From Terriglobia bacterium (GTDB lineage: Bacteria > Acidobacteriota > Terriglobia > Terriglobales > Acidobacteriaceae): a stretch of 64,000 nucleotides of DNA. Where the stretch lies: assembly GCA_020073185.1 (NCBI GenBank), contig JAIQFT010000003.1, forward strand, positions 1 to 64,000, in the 5' to 3' direction. This document shows positions 36,881 to 45,036 of this stretch, one piece after another. Each line of letters begins with the position of its first letter. Position 1 is the first letter of the stretch. A model generated the notes under the pieces. The model searched no databases. It was given only the letters and a program-made list of their open reading frames with translations, and was not told the origin of the DNA. A program made the translations under genes and the position numbers.

Positions 36881-38013
36881 TGGCTGCCGACTACCACTTT
36901 CTCCAGCACCTTGCGCATCACCGCCACGCACCTCCGGTTTTGTTCCGGCGTGCCCACGGTGATGCGGATGGCCTGCGGCGCGCCCCATCCGCCGCCTAAT
37001 GGACGGATGATCACGCCCTCGTCCTGCATGCGCTTGCCCACGGCGGCCGCGTCTTCGCCGACCTCGGCGTAAACGAAATTCGCCCATGTCGGCACCACGC
37101 GAAATCCCATCTCGCCGATTTTCTTCGACAGGTACTCCACGCCGGCGGCATTGTTCTCCAGCGTCCTGCGAATATGCTGCTCGTCCTGCATGGCAGCCAT
37201 CGCGCCGGCCTCGGCTATGGCGGTCACGGAAAATACGGTCTTCAGGCGCGCGCAATACGCAATCTGCTCCGCCGGGGCGATGCCGTACCCGATCCGTGCT
37301 CCCGCCAGTCCGTGCGCCTTGGAAAACGTCCGCAGCACAACGACGTTCCGTCCCTCGCGCACGTATTGCAGCGAGTGCGTGTACTCGGCGCCGCGTTGCC
37401 GCGCAAAATATTCCGCGAAGTCGCAGTAAGCTTCGTCCAGCACCACGCACACGTGCTCCGGGACCTTGCTCATGAACCGGTCCAGCTCTGCCGGGGTGAG
37501 CAGCGTGCCGGTGGGATTGTTGGGATTGGCAATGAACACGATGCGCGTATCGGGGTTAATCGCTGCCATGATCGCGTCCAGATCGAACCTGTCCGTGCGC
37601 ATCGCCACCCGGATCAACCGTCCTCCAGGTCCTTCGGTCGCGATCGGGTAAATGATGAACGAGCGCTCGCTGGTGATGGCGTTCAGCCCCGATGCCAGCA
37701 GCGTCCGGCCGAGGGTGATGAGAAACGAAGTCGTCCCCGCGGTAACTAAGATGTTTTCCCTGCCGATACCGTGCAGCGTGGCCAGGCGCTGCCGCAGCCC
37801 GCTGACCTCGTTGTCGGGATAAAGATTGGCTTCCTCAACGGCGCGCCGCATGGCCTCCACCGCCTGTGGCGACGGCCCGAAGGGATTCTCGTTGGACGCC
37901 ATCTTGATGCAACGCACGCCGCTCTCCTTTTCCGCCTGGTGAATGGATTTTCCGGGAACGTAGCCGCCCAGAGCACGAACGTGTTGCGGAACCAGCCTCT
38001 CGAATTTGCTCAT
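36877..38013 (-). CDS. hisC: histidinol-phosphate aminotransferase
   Basis: 378 residues, ATG at 38013 with GGAG five bases upstream. PLP enzyme of histidine synthesis. Motifs: MASNENPFGPSPQAVEAMR, AGTTSFLITLGRTLLASGLN, VFIANPNNPTGTLL, and the PLP Lys in LRTFSKAHGLAGARIGYGI. The C-terminal R-binding motif RITVGTPEQNRR is present. Isolated from other his genes in this window. Substrate could also be an aromatic or phenylalanine-type partner in some HisC paralogues. Confidence 0.88.
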   Translation of the reverse strand: MSKFERLVPQHVRALGGYVPGKSIHQAEKESGVRCIKMASNENPFGPSPQAVEAMRRAVEEANLYPDNEVSGLRQRLATLHGIGRENILVTAGTTSFLITLGRTLLASGLNAITSERSFIIYPIATEGPGGRLIRVAMRTDRFDLDAIMAAINPDTRIVFIANPNNPTGTLLTPAELDRFMSKVPEHVCVVLDEAYCDFAEYFARQRGAEYTHSLQYVREGRNVVVLRTFSKAHGLAGARIGYGIAPAEQIAYCARLKTVFSVTAIAEAGAMAAMQDEQHIRRTLENNAAGVEYLSKKIGEMGFRVVPTWANFVYAEVGEDAAAVGKRMQDEGVIIRPLGGGWGAPQAIRITVGTPEQNRRCVAVMRKVLEKVVVGSH

Positions 38014-38119
38014 GTGTCTCCGATCTCAACCGCTGTCCGTAGTTTCGGGTTTCTAGTTCCTAATTCCAGAATCCGACTTGCGGCCCGGCCACCAGAAACT
38101 AGAAACCAGAAACTCGAAA

Positions 38120-38947
38120 CTAACGTCTGACCGTCGCCTTCAAACGTCCCACCTCCGTCGGCGTGAGCGGCCGGAATTTTCCGGTCTCCACATCCAGTTC
38201 CAGTGGCCCGTAGCGCACCCGCTTGATCTTCTCCACGTGGTGGCCGACCTGCTCGAACATGCGCCGGATTTGCCGGTTACGCCCTTCGATCAGCGTCACT
38301 TCGTACCACGGGTTCGCCGCTTCCCTCAGCAGGCGAATCCTGGCCGGCGCCGTCTTCACCGCCTTCTCCCGTGGTTGCCCCACCCTCGTCTTGCCCGAGG
38401 GAGACTGCCCCGAGCGCAGTCGCGGGGGCGAGACAGGGTAGGTCTTTTTCTCTCCACGACGAAGCCCTGCCGGCAGCACGATTCCGCGCCGCAGCTTCTC
38501 AATCGCTTCCTCCGGTGGTGTGCCGCTCACTTTGACCCAGTATGTCTTGGGTACGTGCGTCGAGGCGTGCATCAGCCGCGCGACCAGCGCGCCGTCGTTG
38601 GTCATCAGCAGCAGGCCCTCGCTCAGGTAATCCAGCCGCCCGACCGGATACACGCGCGCTCCGACGCCCCGCACTAGATTCATTACCGTGGGACGCCTCT
38701 CCGGGTCGGTGACGGTGGTCACGTAACCCTTGGGCTTGTTCAGAACTAGATAAACGTGGCGCTCGCGGCCGTGCAGCAGCTTGCCGTCCACCCGGATGTG
38801 GTCGCGCTCCGGATCGGCCTTGCTGCCCAGTTCGGATACGATCGCGCCGTTCACCGACACGCGCCCGGAAGTGATTAGCTCTTCCGCGTGGCGGCGCGAC
38901 GCGATTCCGGCGGCGGCGATGATCTTCTGCAGTCGTTCAATAGCCAT
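38120..38947 (-). CDS. RsuA/RluB-family pseudouridine synthase with internal insertion
   Basis: 275 residues from the ATG at 38947 (MAIERLQKIIAAAGIASRRH); longer upstream frame looks non-coding. N-terminal S4 domain (GIASRRHAEELITSGRVSVN), catalytic Asp in YPVGRLDYLSEGLLLMTND, and the C-terminal motifs VTLIEGRNRQIRRMFEQVGH and RYGPLELD. It pseudouridylates rRNA; RluB-like is the likelier role given S4, but not certain. About 35 residues (KKTYPVSPPRLRSGQSPSGK on) are inserted between GLRRG and KTAPARIRLL, coded by a palindromic element shared with the RHS region. Family length is usually about 240-245. Confidence 0.85.
   Translation of the reverse strand: MAIERLQKIIAAAGIASRRHAEELITSGRVSVNGAIVSELGSKADPERDHIRVDGKLLHGRERHVYLVLNKPKGYVTTVTDPERRPTVMNLVRGVGARVYPVGRLDYLSEGLLLMTNDGALVARLMHASTHVPKTYWVKVSGTPPEEAIEKLRRGIVLPAGLRRGEKKTYPVSPPRLRSGQSPSGKTRVGQPREKAVKTAPARIRLLREAANPWYEVTLIEGRNRQIRRMFEQVGHHVEKIKRVRYGPLELDVETGKFRPLTPTEVGRLKATVRR
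38372..38443. repeat. palindromic element within the rsuA-like gene
   Basis: ggttgccccaccctcgtc at the left and gcgagacagggtaggt at the right form the same arms as the element near 2075-2122. Inside, gactgcccc and gggcagtc-like arms pair around gagcg. It is read in frame and adds residues to the protein without a stop. Confidence 0.65.
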
Positions 38948-39167
38948 GCAGTTCATTAGATGAGTTTTCCCGGCACGCGTCCAGCAAAAGCTGCCCCAAG
39001 GCGCCGGGGGTCGATGGTCGATGGCAAAAACCGGTCGACGTTCGACGGCAGAGCAGATGGTTTTCGGCGGTTTTCGGTGATGGGCAACAAAAGCAGTCTG
39101 GGGACGAAGGCGTGAACGCGAGGTCTTGTGTGGCCATCGCAGCGGTCGGAATCTGTCGGCTAGGCGC

Positions 39168-40409
39168 TTACCGGGAACGGCCAATGATCATCGTCAGATC
39201 ATCGTGGCGCTCGCCGCACCGAAACTCTTCCACAATTTGTTCCACCCTTTCCAATAGGGACGCAGCCTCCAGATTTTGGTTCTGGCGCAGAGCGCTGAGG
39301 AGCCGGGCCTCGCCAAACTCCTCTCCATTTTTGCCGCTCGCCTCGGTAACCCCGTCAGTGTACATGCTCACAATATCTCCTGGTTCGATTGGCGTTTCGA
39401 CGATTTCCCCTTCCCACTGGGGGAATAGACCCAGCACCGTCGCAGTCGCGTCGAGCCGCTCAACGCCGCCTCCATGGCGCAACAACAGAGGCGGACTATG
39501 TCCGCAATTGACGTATCGCAGCTTTCGTGTGTGGTCGTTGTAGCAGCCGAAGAAAACGGTGACGTATCGCTCGATCTCTGTGTGCTTGTGCAAGTGGCAG
39601 TTCACCGATGCCAGCAGTTGGAGAGGGTCACTGGCGCCGAGAGCACACTGCGCTTGCAGACTCCCTTGCAGATTGGCCATGAGCAGCGCGGCCGCTATCC
39701 CCTTCCCGGATACGTCCGCCAGCACAAACCCGACATTCCCCGGCGCGATCGGCAAGAAATCGTAGTAATCCCCTCCCACCGTTCTTGCCTGAACACAACG
39801 TCCGCAGTAGTCGAGCGTCCGCAATGCAGGCATCTCCTGCGGAAAAAGCCTGCTCTGCACCGTACGTGCACGGTCGATCTCCCGCAGCAACCGTTCATCT
39901 TCAGTTAATTCGGATACGTCCAGTTTCCAGAGGTTGACCTCGGGAGCCAGGCACTCCACGCCGGCCTGGTCCTCGGTTGTTCCCGAACCTACCCAGACTA
40001 CCTGGAAGGGCGCGGTCCGGTCGGCAACATGAATTTCAATGACCTGCCCTAAATTCAGTTTTGCTTTGAGGCTGCCAAGGTGTGCTCCCGAGACTGACAC
40101 ATCGATAGTACGGCCAAGCTGCAAAGTGTGGTCATTACCCGGCTGGCATAGGCGTACAAGGTATTCAACTTTGTGGCGCTTATCTCGACGCTCCGGCCTC
40201 TTGTGGAGCTCAAAAGTCGAATCGCTGAACCTGCGTATTTGCTTCACGCTGTCCAGAAAAGCGCCACACTCATCCTCAGTAGCGAATGGGCCAAACTGCG
40301 TTGCGCGGTGCGCAAGAGGGGAGCCCGAGCGGGGACTCTCGATGATGTACCACTCGAACCTGTCGGACGCCTGCCGCCCCGTGTTGCATCCGGTCACATC
40401 CAAACCCAT
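39168..40409 (-). CDS. PilZ-domain SpoIIE/RsbU-type serine phosphatase
   Basis: 413 residues, ATG at 40409. N-terminal sequence (about 1-70) is unassigned; a PilZ domain follows (RRDKRHKVEYLVRLCQ, TIDVSVSGAHLGSLKAKL), which normally binds cyclic-di-GMP. The C-terminal half (about 190-410) is a PP2C/SpoIIE phosphatase: YCGRCVQARTVGGDYYDFLP, GFVLADVSGKGIAAALLMAN, YVNCGHSPPLLLR and MYTDGVTEASGKNGEEFGE. So it probably dephosphorylates an anti-sigma-factor antagonist in response to c-di-GMP. No sigma-regulator gene is adjacent. Confidence 0.88.
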   Translation of the reverse strand: MGLDVTGCNTGRQASDRFEWYIIESPRSGSPLAHRATQFGPFATEDECGAFLDSVKQIRRFSDSTFELHKRPERRDKRHKVEYLVRLCQPGNDHTLQLGRTIDVSVSGAHLGSLKAKLNLGQVIEIHVADRTAPFQVVWVGSGTTEDQAGVECLAPEVNLWKLDVSELTEDERLLREIDRARTVQSRLFPQEMPALRTLDYCGRCVQARTVGGDYYDFLPIAPGNVGFVLADVSGKGIAAALLMANLQGSLQAQCALGASDPLQLLASVNCHLHKHTEIERYVTVFFGCYNDHTRKLRYVNCGHSPPLLLRHGGGVERLDATATVLGLFPQWEGEIVETPIEPGDIVSMYTDGVTEASGKNGEEFGEARLLSALRQNQNLEAASLLERVEQIVEEFRCGERHDDLTMIIGRSR

Positions 40410-40937
40410 AACAGCTCCGCAAAGAATTCATAGCCGGCCTTCCTTCAATCACCGCTTGACCCTTGGCCCTAGGACTAAGGATGGCAGTGGGCAGACCGCA
40501 CCCCGGGATTGTCATCGGCAATCGGGGCTTTCATACTGCCTGCGGCTCCGACACGGGAATAGCGGCGCTCCCTGGAGCCCGTCCAGTTGGCATTATTCGC
40601 GTACGCAGTGAACGAAGCCTGTACCGCAATACCAGAGGTACCACGCATTCGAGGAAAGGTGGTCGATTACCCGCGTCCACTGAAAAGCCGCGCAACCATA
40701 TTGGGCCTCGTTCCAAAACAGGCATCCAAGCTTGCCGGCTGGGGGGAACGCTTCAGAATGGCCAGGTCTCCGAAAATTGGGCCGACATCCCGCTCGGCCA
40801 AATCGGGAGCGGACGGTGGCAAGTCGGGACCCCACGACGCCCAGCCTGCCCGGCCTCACGATCCGCTACCGCATCGAACTGGGCGACGCGTCCCATTAGG
40901 CTCCCTTTCGTCGCCCGCGGAAGCGGTTCGAATCAGA
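40410..40937. other. 528-base gap with no confident gene
   Basis: Between the phosphatase start and scpB. A plus-strand open frame at 40587-40997 (TTG start, GGAG about ten bases upstream, ATILGLVPKQASKLAGWGE inside) is possible but has ordinary codon use at best and overlaps the 3' end of scpB on the other strand. I do not count it as a gene. The left part should hold the phosphatase promoter. No strong palindrome noted. Confidence 0.4.
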
Positions 40938-41732
40938 TCAGGGTTCGACTTCAGGTGCGGTCGGCGCCGCGGAGGGTTGCGGCGGTGTCTCCGATGATTC
41001 GGTGGGTGCTTCCACCTGAACGTTGTCGGCGGGCTCGTGCGAATCAGGTACCGGCGCTTGTTCGCCCGCTGCCATGGGCTTCTCTTCGCCGGCCGGGACA
41101 ACCGCCCCGTCCGTAGGCGCCGCCGGTTGGAACAAATCAGTCTGTCCTTCGCCCGCCAACGTCTCGAATTCCTCCAGGCTGGGCAGCTCGCCCACATCCT
41201 TCAACCCGAAGCGCAGCAGGAATTCCTTGCTCGTCTTGTAGAGGATTGGCCGGCCGATCACCTGCTTGCGTCCCGCGGTGGTAATCAGCTTGCGGTCGAG
41301 CAGTGTAGCCAGCACGCCGCTGGTATCCACGCCGCGAATTTCCGAAATTTCCGGCGCCGTCACCGGCTGTTTGTAGGCGATTACCGCCAGCGTCTCCAGC
41401 GCCGGCAGCGACAGCCGCATCGGTGGCTTCAGGTTCTTAGCGAAGTGGCGCACGATGTCGTGATGCTCGGCCTTGGTGCCCATGCGATAGCCGCCGGCCA
41501 CCTCGCGCACTTCCACTCCGCGATCGCCATTCGCGCAGTCGGCGATGAGTTCCTCGATCGCGGCACGCACCCGCTTCTTGACCTCGGCGTCGAGCGCTGA
41601 ACCCTCCAGACCGGCAGCGCTGAGCGCGTTTTCCGCGATCACCGAGTCCTTGAGCACGAGCGCGATCTGCTCCACCGTCACTGGCTCCTCGGCGGCGTAG
41701 ATGATGGCTTCGATCTGTCCTTTAATAGCCAT
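40938..41732 (-). CDS. scpB: segregation and condensation protein B
   Basis: 264 residues from the ATG at 41732 (MAIKGQIEAIIYAAEEPVTV). Two winged-helix domains: LSLPALETLAVIAYKQPVTA, EISEIRGVDTSGVLATLLDR and GRPILYKTSKEFLLRFGLK. Acts with ScpA and SMC in chromosome condensation. The C-terminal ~60 residues are Pro/Ala/Glu-rich and probably disordered. scpA lies upstream (41909) on the same strand with a MITE-like repeat in the gap. Confidence 0.93.
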   Translation of the reverse strand: MAIKGQIEAIIYAAEEPVTVEQIALVLKDSVIAENALSAAGLEGSALDAEVKKRVRAAIEELIADCANGDRGVEVREVAGGYRMGTKAEHHDIVRHFAKNLKPPMRLSLPALETLAVIAYKQPVTAPEISEIRGVDTSGVLATLLDRKLITTAGRKQVIGRPILYKTSKEFLLRFGLKDVGELPSLEEFETLAGEGQTDLFQPAAPTDGAVVPAGEEKPMAAGEQAPVPDSHEPADNVQVEAPTESSETPPQPSAAPTAPEVEP

Positions 41733-41792
41733 TGCGAATCTAACTACCACTGGCTTGACTGCGCTCGGTACTGGAGCCGTTTCGTCTTTTTG

Positions 41793-41892
41793 TGTAGCCG
41801 ATGTCATCCCGAGCGGGGGAGGGCTCCCGCGCGTTTTTTCCAGCGCGAGAAACCCGAGTCGAGGGATCTCGGTGTTTCCTGTCTCGGCTACA
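41793..41892 (+). repeat. MITE-like repeat, copy 1 of 3 (between scpA and scpB)
   Basis: Bounded by tgtagccga and its inverted form tcggctaca. Between them lie gatgtcatcccgagcgg, ctcccgcgcgttttttccag and cgagtcgagggatctcggtg. The same sequence with few changes lies at 51530-51627 (same strand) and 61635-61729 (opposite strand), each followed by caccaattctgaaac. No frame. Lies in the 176-base scpA-scpB gap. Confidence 0.8.
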
Positions 41893-41908
41893 CCAATTCT
41901 GAAACTAA

Positions 41909-42739
41909 CTATTTCCAGTCGTCGCGCATCGCCGCCGCTCCGCCCTCCCCGAACACCGCGTCGAACATTGTATTTTTCTTCACGATGATGTCGGAGAAAA
42001 CCTTGTCCTGGCGCAGCAGGATGGCCTGCAGACGCACCATCTCCAGCAGCGCGAGAAACGCGCAGATCAGCGCCGGTCGCGATTGCAGCGCGCTCAGCAC
42101 CCGCTTCAGGCGCATGGGGCGGTCTTCGATCATCAGCCGCTGGCGGAAAAAGTCCATCATCTGGGCTACCGTGACGCGCTCCTCGTCCACGTCAATCACC
42201 GGCCTCGCTTTCGCGCGCTCCACGATTTGCTGGAACACCCTGACTAGGTCCACCACGTCGGCGGCCAACTCAGGCTCCGCTCCGGGATCGTCCTTGAATT
42301 CCTTCAGCGCCGGGTTGGACCATACCGCGTCTTCGATCTGCGATTTCTGCAGCAACATCTGCGCCGCCGTCTTGAAGCGCTCGTGCTCCAGCAGCCGGTT
42401 GACCAGCTCCATCCGCGGGTCTCCCTCCTGGTCTTCGGGCGCCGACGGATCCCGCGGCAGCAGCATGCGCGACTTGATCTGGATCAGCACTGACGCCATG
42501 TAAATGAACTCGGCGGCCACGTTCACGTCGAGCTGCTTGATCCGCTCTACGTACGCCAGGTACTGCGCCGTGATCTGCGCGATCGGAATGTCGTAGATGT
42601 CGATGTCCTGCTTGCGGATCAGGTCGAGCAGCAGGTCGAGCGGCCCGTCATACACCTCCGCCACCGAGACTGCGAATGGGAAGTCGCTGTCACGCGTGTT
42701 CGGTTTTCTCGTCGGCTCTGATGGTTGCTCGTTATGCAT
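41909..42739 (-). CDS. scpA: segregation and condensation protein A
   Basis: 276 residues from the ATG at 42739 (MHNEQPSEPTRKPN). Kleisin: N-terminal SMC-binding helices FAVSVAEVYDGPLDLLLDLI, YIPIAQ-like DIDIYDIPIAQITAQYL, and a C-terminal winged helix (LICAFLALLEMVRLQAILLR). Bridges SMC heads with ScpB. Start overlaps the next gene by eight bases. Good length for ScpA. Confidence 0.93.
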   Translation of the reverse strand: MHNEQPSEPTRKPNTRDSDFPFAVSVAEVYDGPLDLLLDLIRKQDIDIYDIPIAQITAQYLAYVERIKQLDVNVAAEFIYMASVLIQIKSRMLLPRDPSAPEDQEGDPRMELVNRLLEHERFKTAAQMLLQKSQIEDAVWSNPALKEFKDDPGAEPELAADVVDLVRVFQQIVERAKARPVIDVDEERVTVAQMMDFFRQRLMIEDRPMRLKRVLSALQSRPALICAFLALLEMVRLQAILLRQDKVFSDIIVKKNTMFDAVFGEGGAAAMRDDWK

Positions 42740-43136
42740 AACGGACAAGTAACATCCACGCAAGTCCCAGACCGCCTAGATCACCGAACAATCTATACAC
42801 TTCCCTGTCGGTTGTTTCTTCGGGTGGAGCGTTCAGAACCGCCTGAAACATTTCAGGGCGCGTTCCGACCCGGTGCAAATTGTTCCAAGACATGCCGGCA
42901 GCAAGTGCAACAAAGATCCAATGCGGCCTCATTCCTAACCACCAAAAGGCAAACCAGGCAAAGCAACCAGCTACCATGCCGTCTACGACGGCCGCCAAAA
43001 GAACATCAGCATGCTGCGCGAGGCGTCCGACGCGGATCGACACGAACAAATATCGAGCTATGAGTTCAGCTATGGCTCCGGTCCATAGCGACGCAAGAAG
43101 AACCAAAGGATATGCCAGCAAGCCCTTAAGTGTCAT
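42732..43136 (-). CDS. small membrane protein, unknown function
   Basis: 134 residues from the ATG at 43136 (MTLKGLLAYPLVLLASLWTG). Two to three hydrophobic helices (LLAYPLVLLASLWTGAIAEL, VAGCFAWFAFWWLGMRPHWI). No recognised motif. It overlaps scpA by eight bases at its 3' end and lies downstream of trpS, same strand. Could be a real small gene of the operon; evidence is the overlap and coding-like sequence only. Confidence 0.5.
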   Translation of the reverse strand: MTLKGLLAYPLVLLASLWTGAIAELIARYLFVSIRVGRLAQHADVLLAAVVDGMVAGCFAWFAFWWLGMRPHWIFVALAAGMSWNNLHRVGTRPEMFQAVLNAPPEETTDREVYRLFGDLGGLGLAWMLLVRYA

Positions 43137-43186
43137 AAAACATGAGCCCACCGCTCAAGAGATTGTGCCCTCTGTGGTTACGGTCC

Positions 43187-44230
43187 CTATTTCGCGCCAA
43201 CCCTGTTGGGCGCCGGTTCACATTCCCTCGTCAGTCCCATCGACTGGCGCACCTCGCTCATGGTGGCATCGCAGATCTTGCTGGCGCGTGCGCCCCCGGC
43301 TTCGATTACGTCCCACGCTAACTTCGGATTTTCCTCGTACTTCCGCCGCCGCTCCTGCATTGGCGCCAGCACGCTGACCAGCGCGTCCGCCGCCCAACTC
43401 TTGCACTCGATGCATCCGATCCCGGCCGTGCGGCACCCGGCATCCACCTTCGCCAGCGTTTCTGGGCCGCTGAAAATCTTGTGCAGATCGCCGACCGGGC
43501 AAACATCGGGATTGCCGGGATCGCTGCGCCGCACCCGCGCTGGATCGGTCACCATCGTCTTCAGCTTCGCCCGCACCGCCGCTTCGGGATCGGTGAGCAT
43601 GATGGTGTTGCCATACGACTTCGACATCTTGCGTCCATCGGTGCCCGGCAGCTTGGGCGTCGGCGTCAGCAGCGGCTGCGGCTCGGGAAAGACTGCCCGT
43701 TTCCCGGCGTAGAACATGTTGAAGCGGCGCGCGATCTCGCGTGTCAGCTCGACGTGCGGCACCTGGTCTTCGCCGACCGGAACGTAATCCGCCTTGTAGA
43801 TCAAAATGTCGGCCGACTGCAGCACCGGGTAGCCGAGAAATCCGTACGTCCCCAGGTCCTTCTCCTTGATGTTCTCGCGTTGCTCTTTATAGGTCGGCAC
43901 GCGTTCCAGCCATCCCAGCGGCGTGATCATGGAAAGCAGCAGGTGCAGTTCCGCGTGCTGCGGTACGTGCGACTGGATGAACAGGGTGCAGCGCTCCGGC
44001 TCCAACCCGGCGGCCAGCCAGTCCAGCAGCACCTCCAGGGTGTTCTGTTTGATGCTGGAAGTGTCGGCGTAATCGGTGGTCAGCGCGTGCCAGTCGGCGA
44101 CGAAGAAGAAGCACTCGTAGCTGTCCTGCAGCTTTACCCAGTTATCCAGCGCGCCCACGTAATTGCCTAGGTGGAGCTTGCCGGTGGAGCGCATGCCGCT
44201 CAGCACGCGCGGTTTTGTTTGCTGAGCCAT
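43187..44230 (-). CDS. trpS: tryptophanyl-tRNA synthetase
   Basis: 347 residues. Class I synthetase: HIGH-type signature in TGKLHLGNYVGALDNWVKL (LHLG for HIGH), KMSKS in DGRKMSKSYGNTI. Charges tRNA-Trp in the cytoplasm. A typical WRS core: SHVPQHAELHLLLSMITPLG and VLQSADILIYKADYVPVGED. The start codon is at 44230, overlapping the M50 gene stop by a base, so translation may be coupled. Downstream the gap has a few bases to the membrane gene. Confidence 0.96.
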   Translation of the reverse strand: MAQQTKPRVLSGMRSTGKLHLGNYVGALDNWVKLQDSYECFFFVADWHALTTDYADTSSIKQNTLEVLLDWLAAGLEPERCTLFIQSHVPQHAELHLLLSMITPLGWLERVPTYKEQRENIKEKDLGTYGFLGYPVLQSADILIYKADYVPVGEDQVPHVELTREIARRFNMFYAGKRAVFPEPQPLLTPTPKLPGTDGRKMSKSYGNTIMLTDPEAAVRAKLKTMVTDPARVRRSDPGNPDVCPVGDLHKIFSGPETLAKVDAGCRTAGIGCIECKSWAADALVSVLAPMQERRRKYEENPKLAWDVIEAGGARASKICDATMSEVRQSMGLTRECEPAPNRVGAK

Positions 44231-44868
44231 CAGATTCCCGACAAAAGATACTTGAAAAACTGTATGAACGGGTACTCGAAGACACCAATCACTCTTCCGC
44301 CTGCCAGGAACAATAGCAGGATTCCCACATACCCGATCATGTCGTACACCCGCCTGCCCGACTCGGGCAGCAGGTGGCGAACGACGTGGCTGCCGTCCAG
44401 CGGCGGAATCGGGATCAGGTTAAACGCCGCCAGCAGAATGTTCACATTGATGAAGGCTCCGCAGAGCAGCACAAGGGGCTCCAGGACAGAATCCGGTCCG
44501 CGGCTGCCTAACCGCGCCACCACGAATAATCCGAACACCGCAATGATTCCCAGCATGATGTTGCTGGCCGGTCCAGCCAGCGAGGTCAGAATGTCGTCTC
44601 GGATCTCATGGCGAAAGTTGCGCGGGTCCACCGGCGTCGGCTTCGCCCAGCCGATAAAGCCGATGTTCGAAAGCATCCCGAGCAGCGGTACCAGCACCGT
44701 GCCGATCGGGTCCACGTGCTTGATCGGGTTCAGCGAGATCCGTCCCAGCATGCGCGCCGTCGGATCGCCGCACTGATTTGCCGTCCAGGCGTGCGCCGAC
44801 TCGTGTACGCAAATGGCGAACACAAAGGCAATGATCTGATACAGGATTTCTACTTGCGAGCGATTCAT
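44230..44868 (-). CDS. site-2-protease-like M50 metallopeptidase
   Basis: 212 residues with about four to five membrane helices. Zinc motif HESAH (His22, Glu23, His26) in FAICVHESAHAWTANQCGD, and the distal Asp in NLIPIPPLDGSHVVRHLLPE. The short form of the family (about 200 residues, no PDZ) cleaves membrane-embedded substrates; its target here is unknown. Its 3' end abuts trpS on the same strand. Confidence 0.88.
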   Translation of the reverse strand: MNRSQVEILYQIIAFVFAICVHESAHAWTANQCGDPTARMLGRISLNPIKHVDPIGTVLVPLLGMLSNIGFIGWAKPTPVDPRNFRHEIRDDILTSLAGPASNIMLGIIAVFGLFVVARLGSRGPDSVLEPLVLLCGAFINVNILLAAFNLIPIPPLDGSHVVRHLLPESGRRVYDMIGYVGILLLFLAGGRVIGVFEYPFIQFFKYLLSGI

Positions 44869-44939
44869 GCGGATACTGCATGGATGGTATCACGCCGGAA
44901 CGAGCATTTACCGGGCCGATTGGCCCAATCCATTGCGAG

Positions 44940-45036
44940 TGTTCAGTGGCTAGTGGCCAGTGGCCAGCAGCGCCGGCAACTCTTGCACACTGACCACTGT
45001 TCTTACGTTCTACCTTCTGACCACTGGCCACTGGTA
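44940..45036. repeat. short tandem repeats in the M50-acyltransferase gap
   Basis: gtggctagtggccagtggcc at about 44948 and ctgaccactggccactgg near 45015 are in inverted orientation to each other, separated by about 50 bases. The repeat unit is eight bases, imperfect. Lies between the M50 gene and the hexapeptide acyltransferase gene. Confidence 0.65.

Noticed and set aside
35819-37450. A 543-codon minus-strand frame across glk and hisC
   Set aside because: It spans two well-recognised genes and has no domain of its own.
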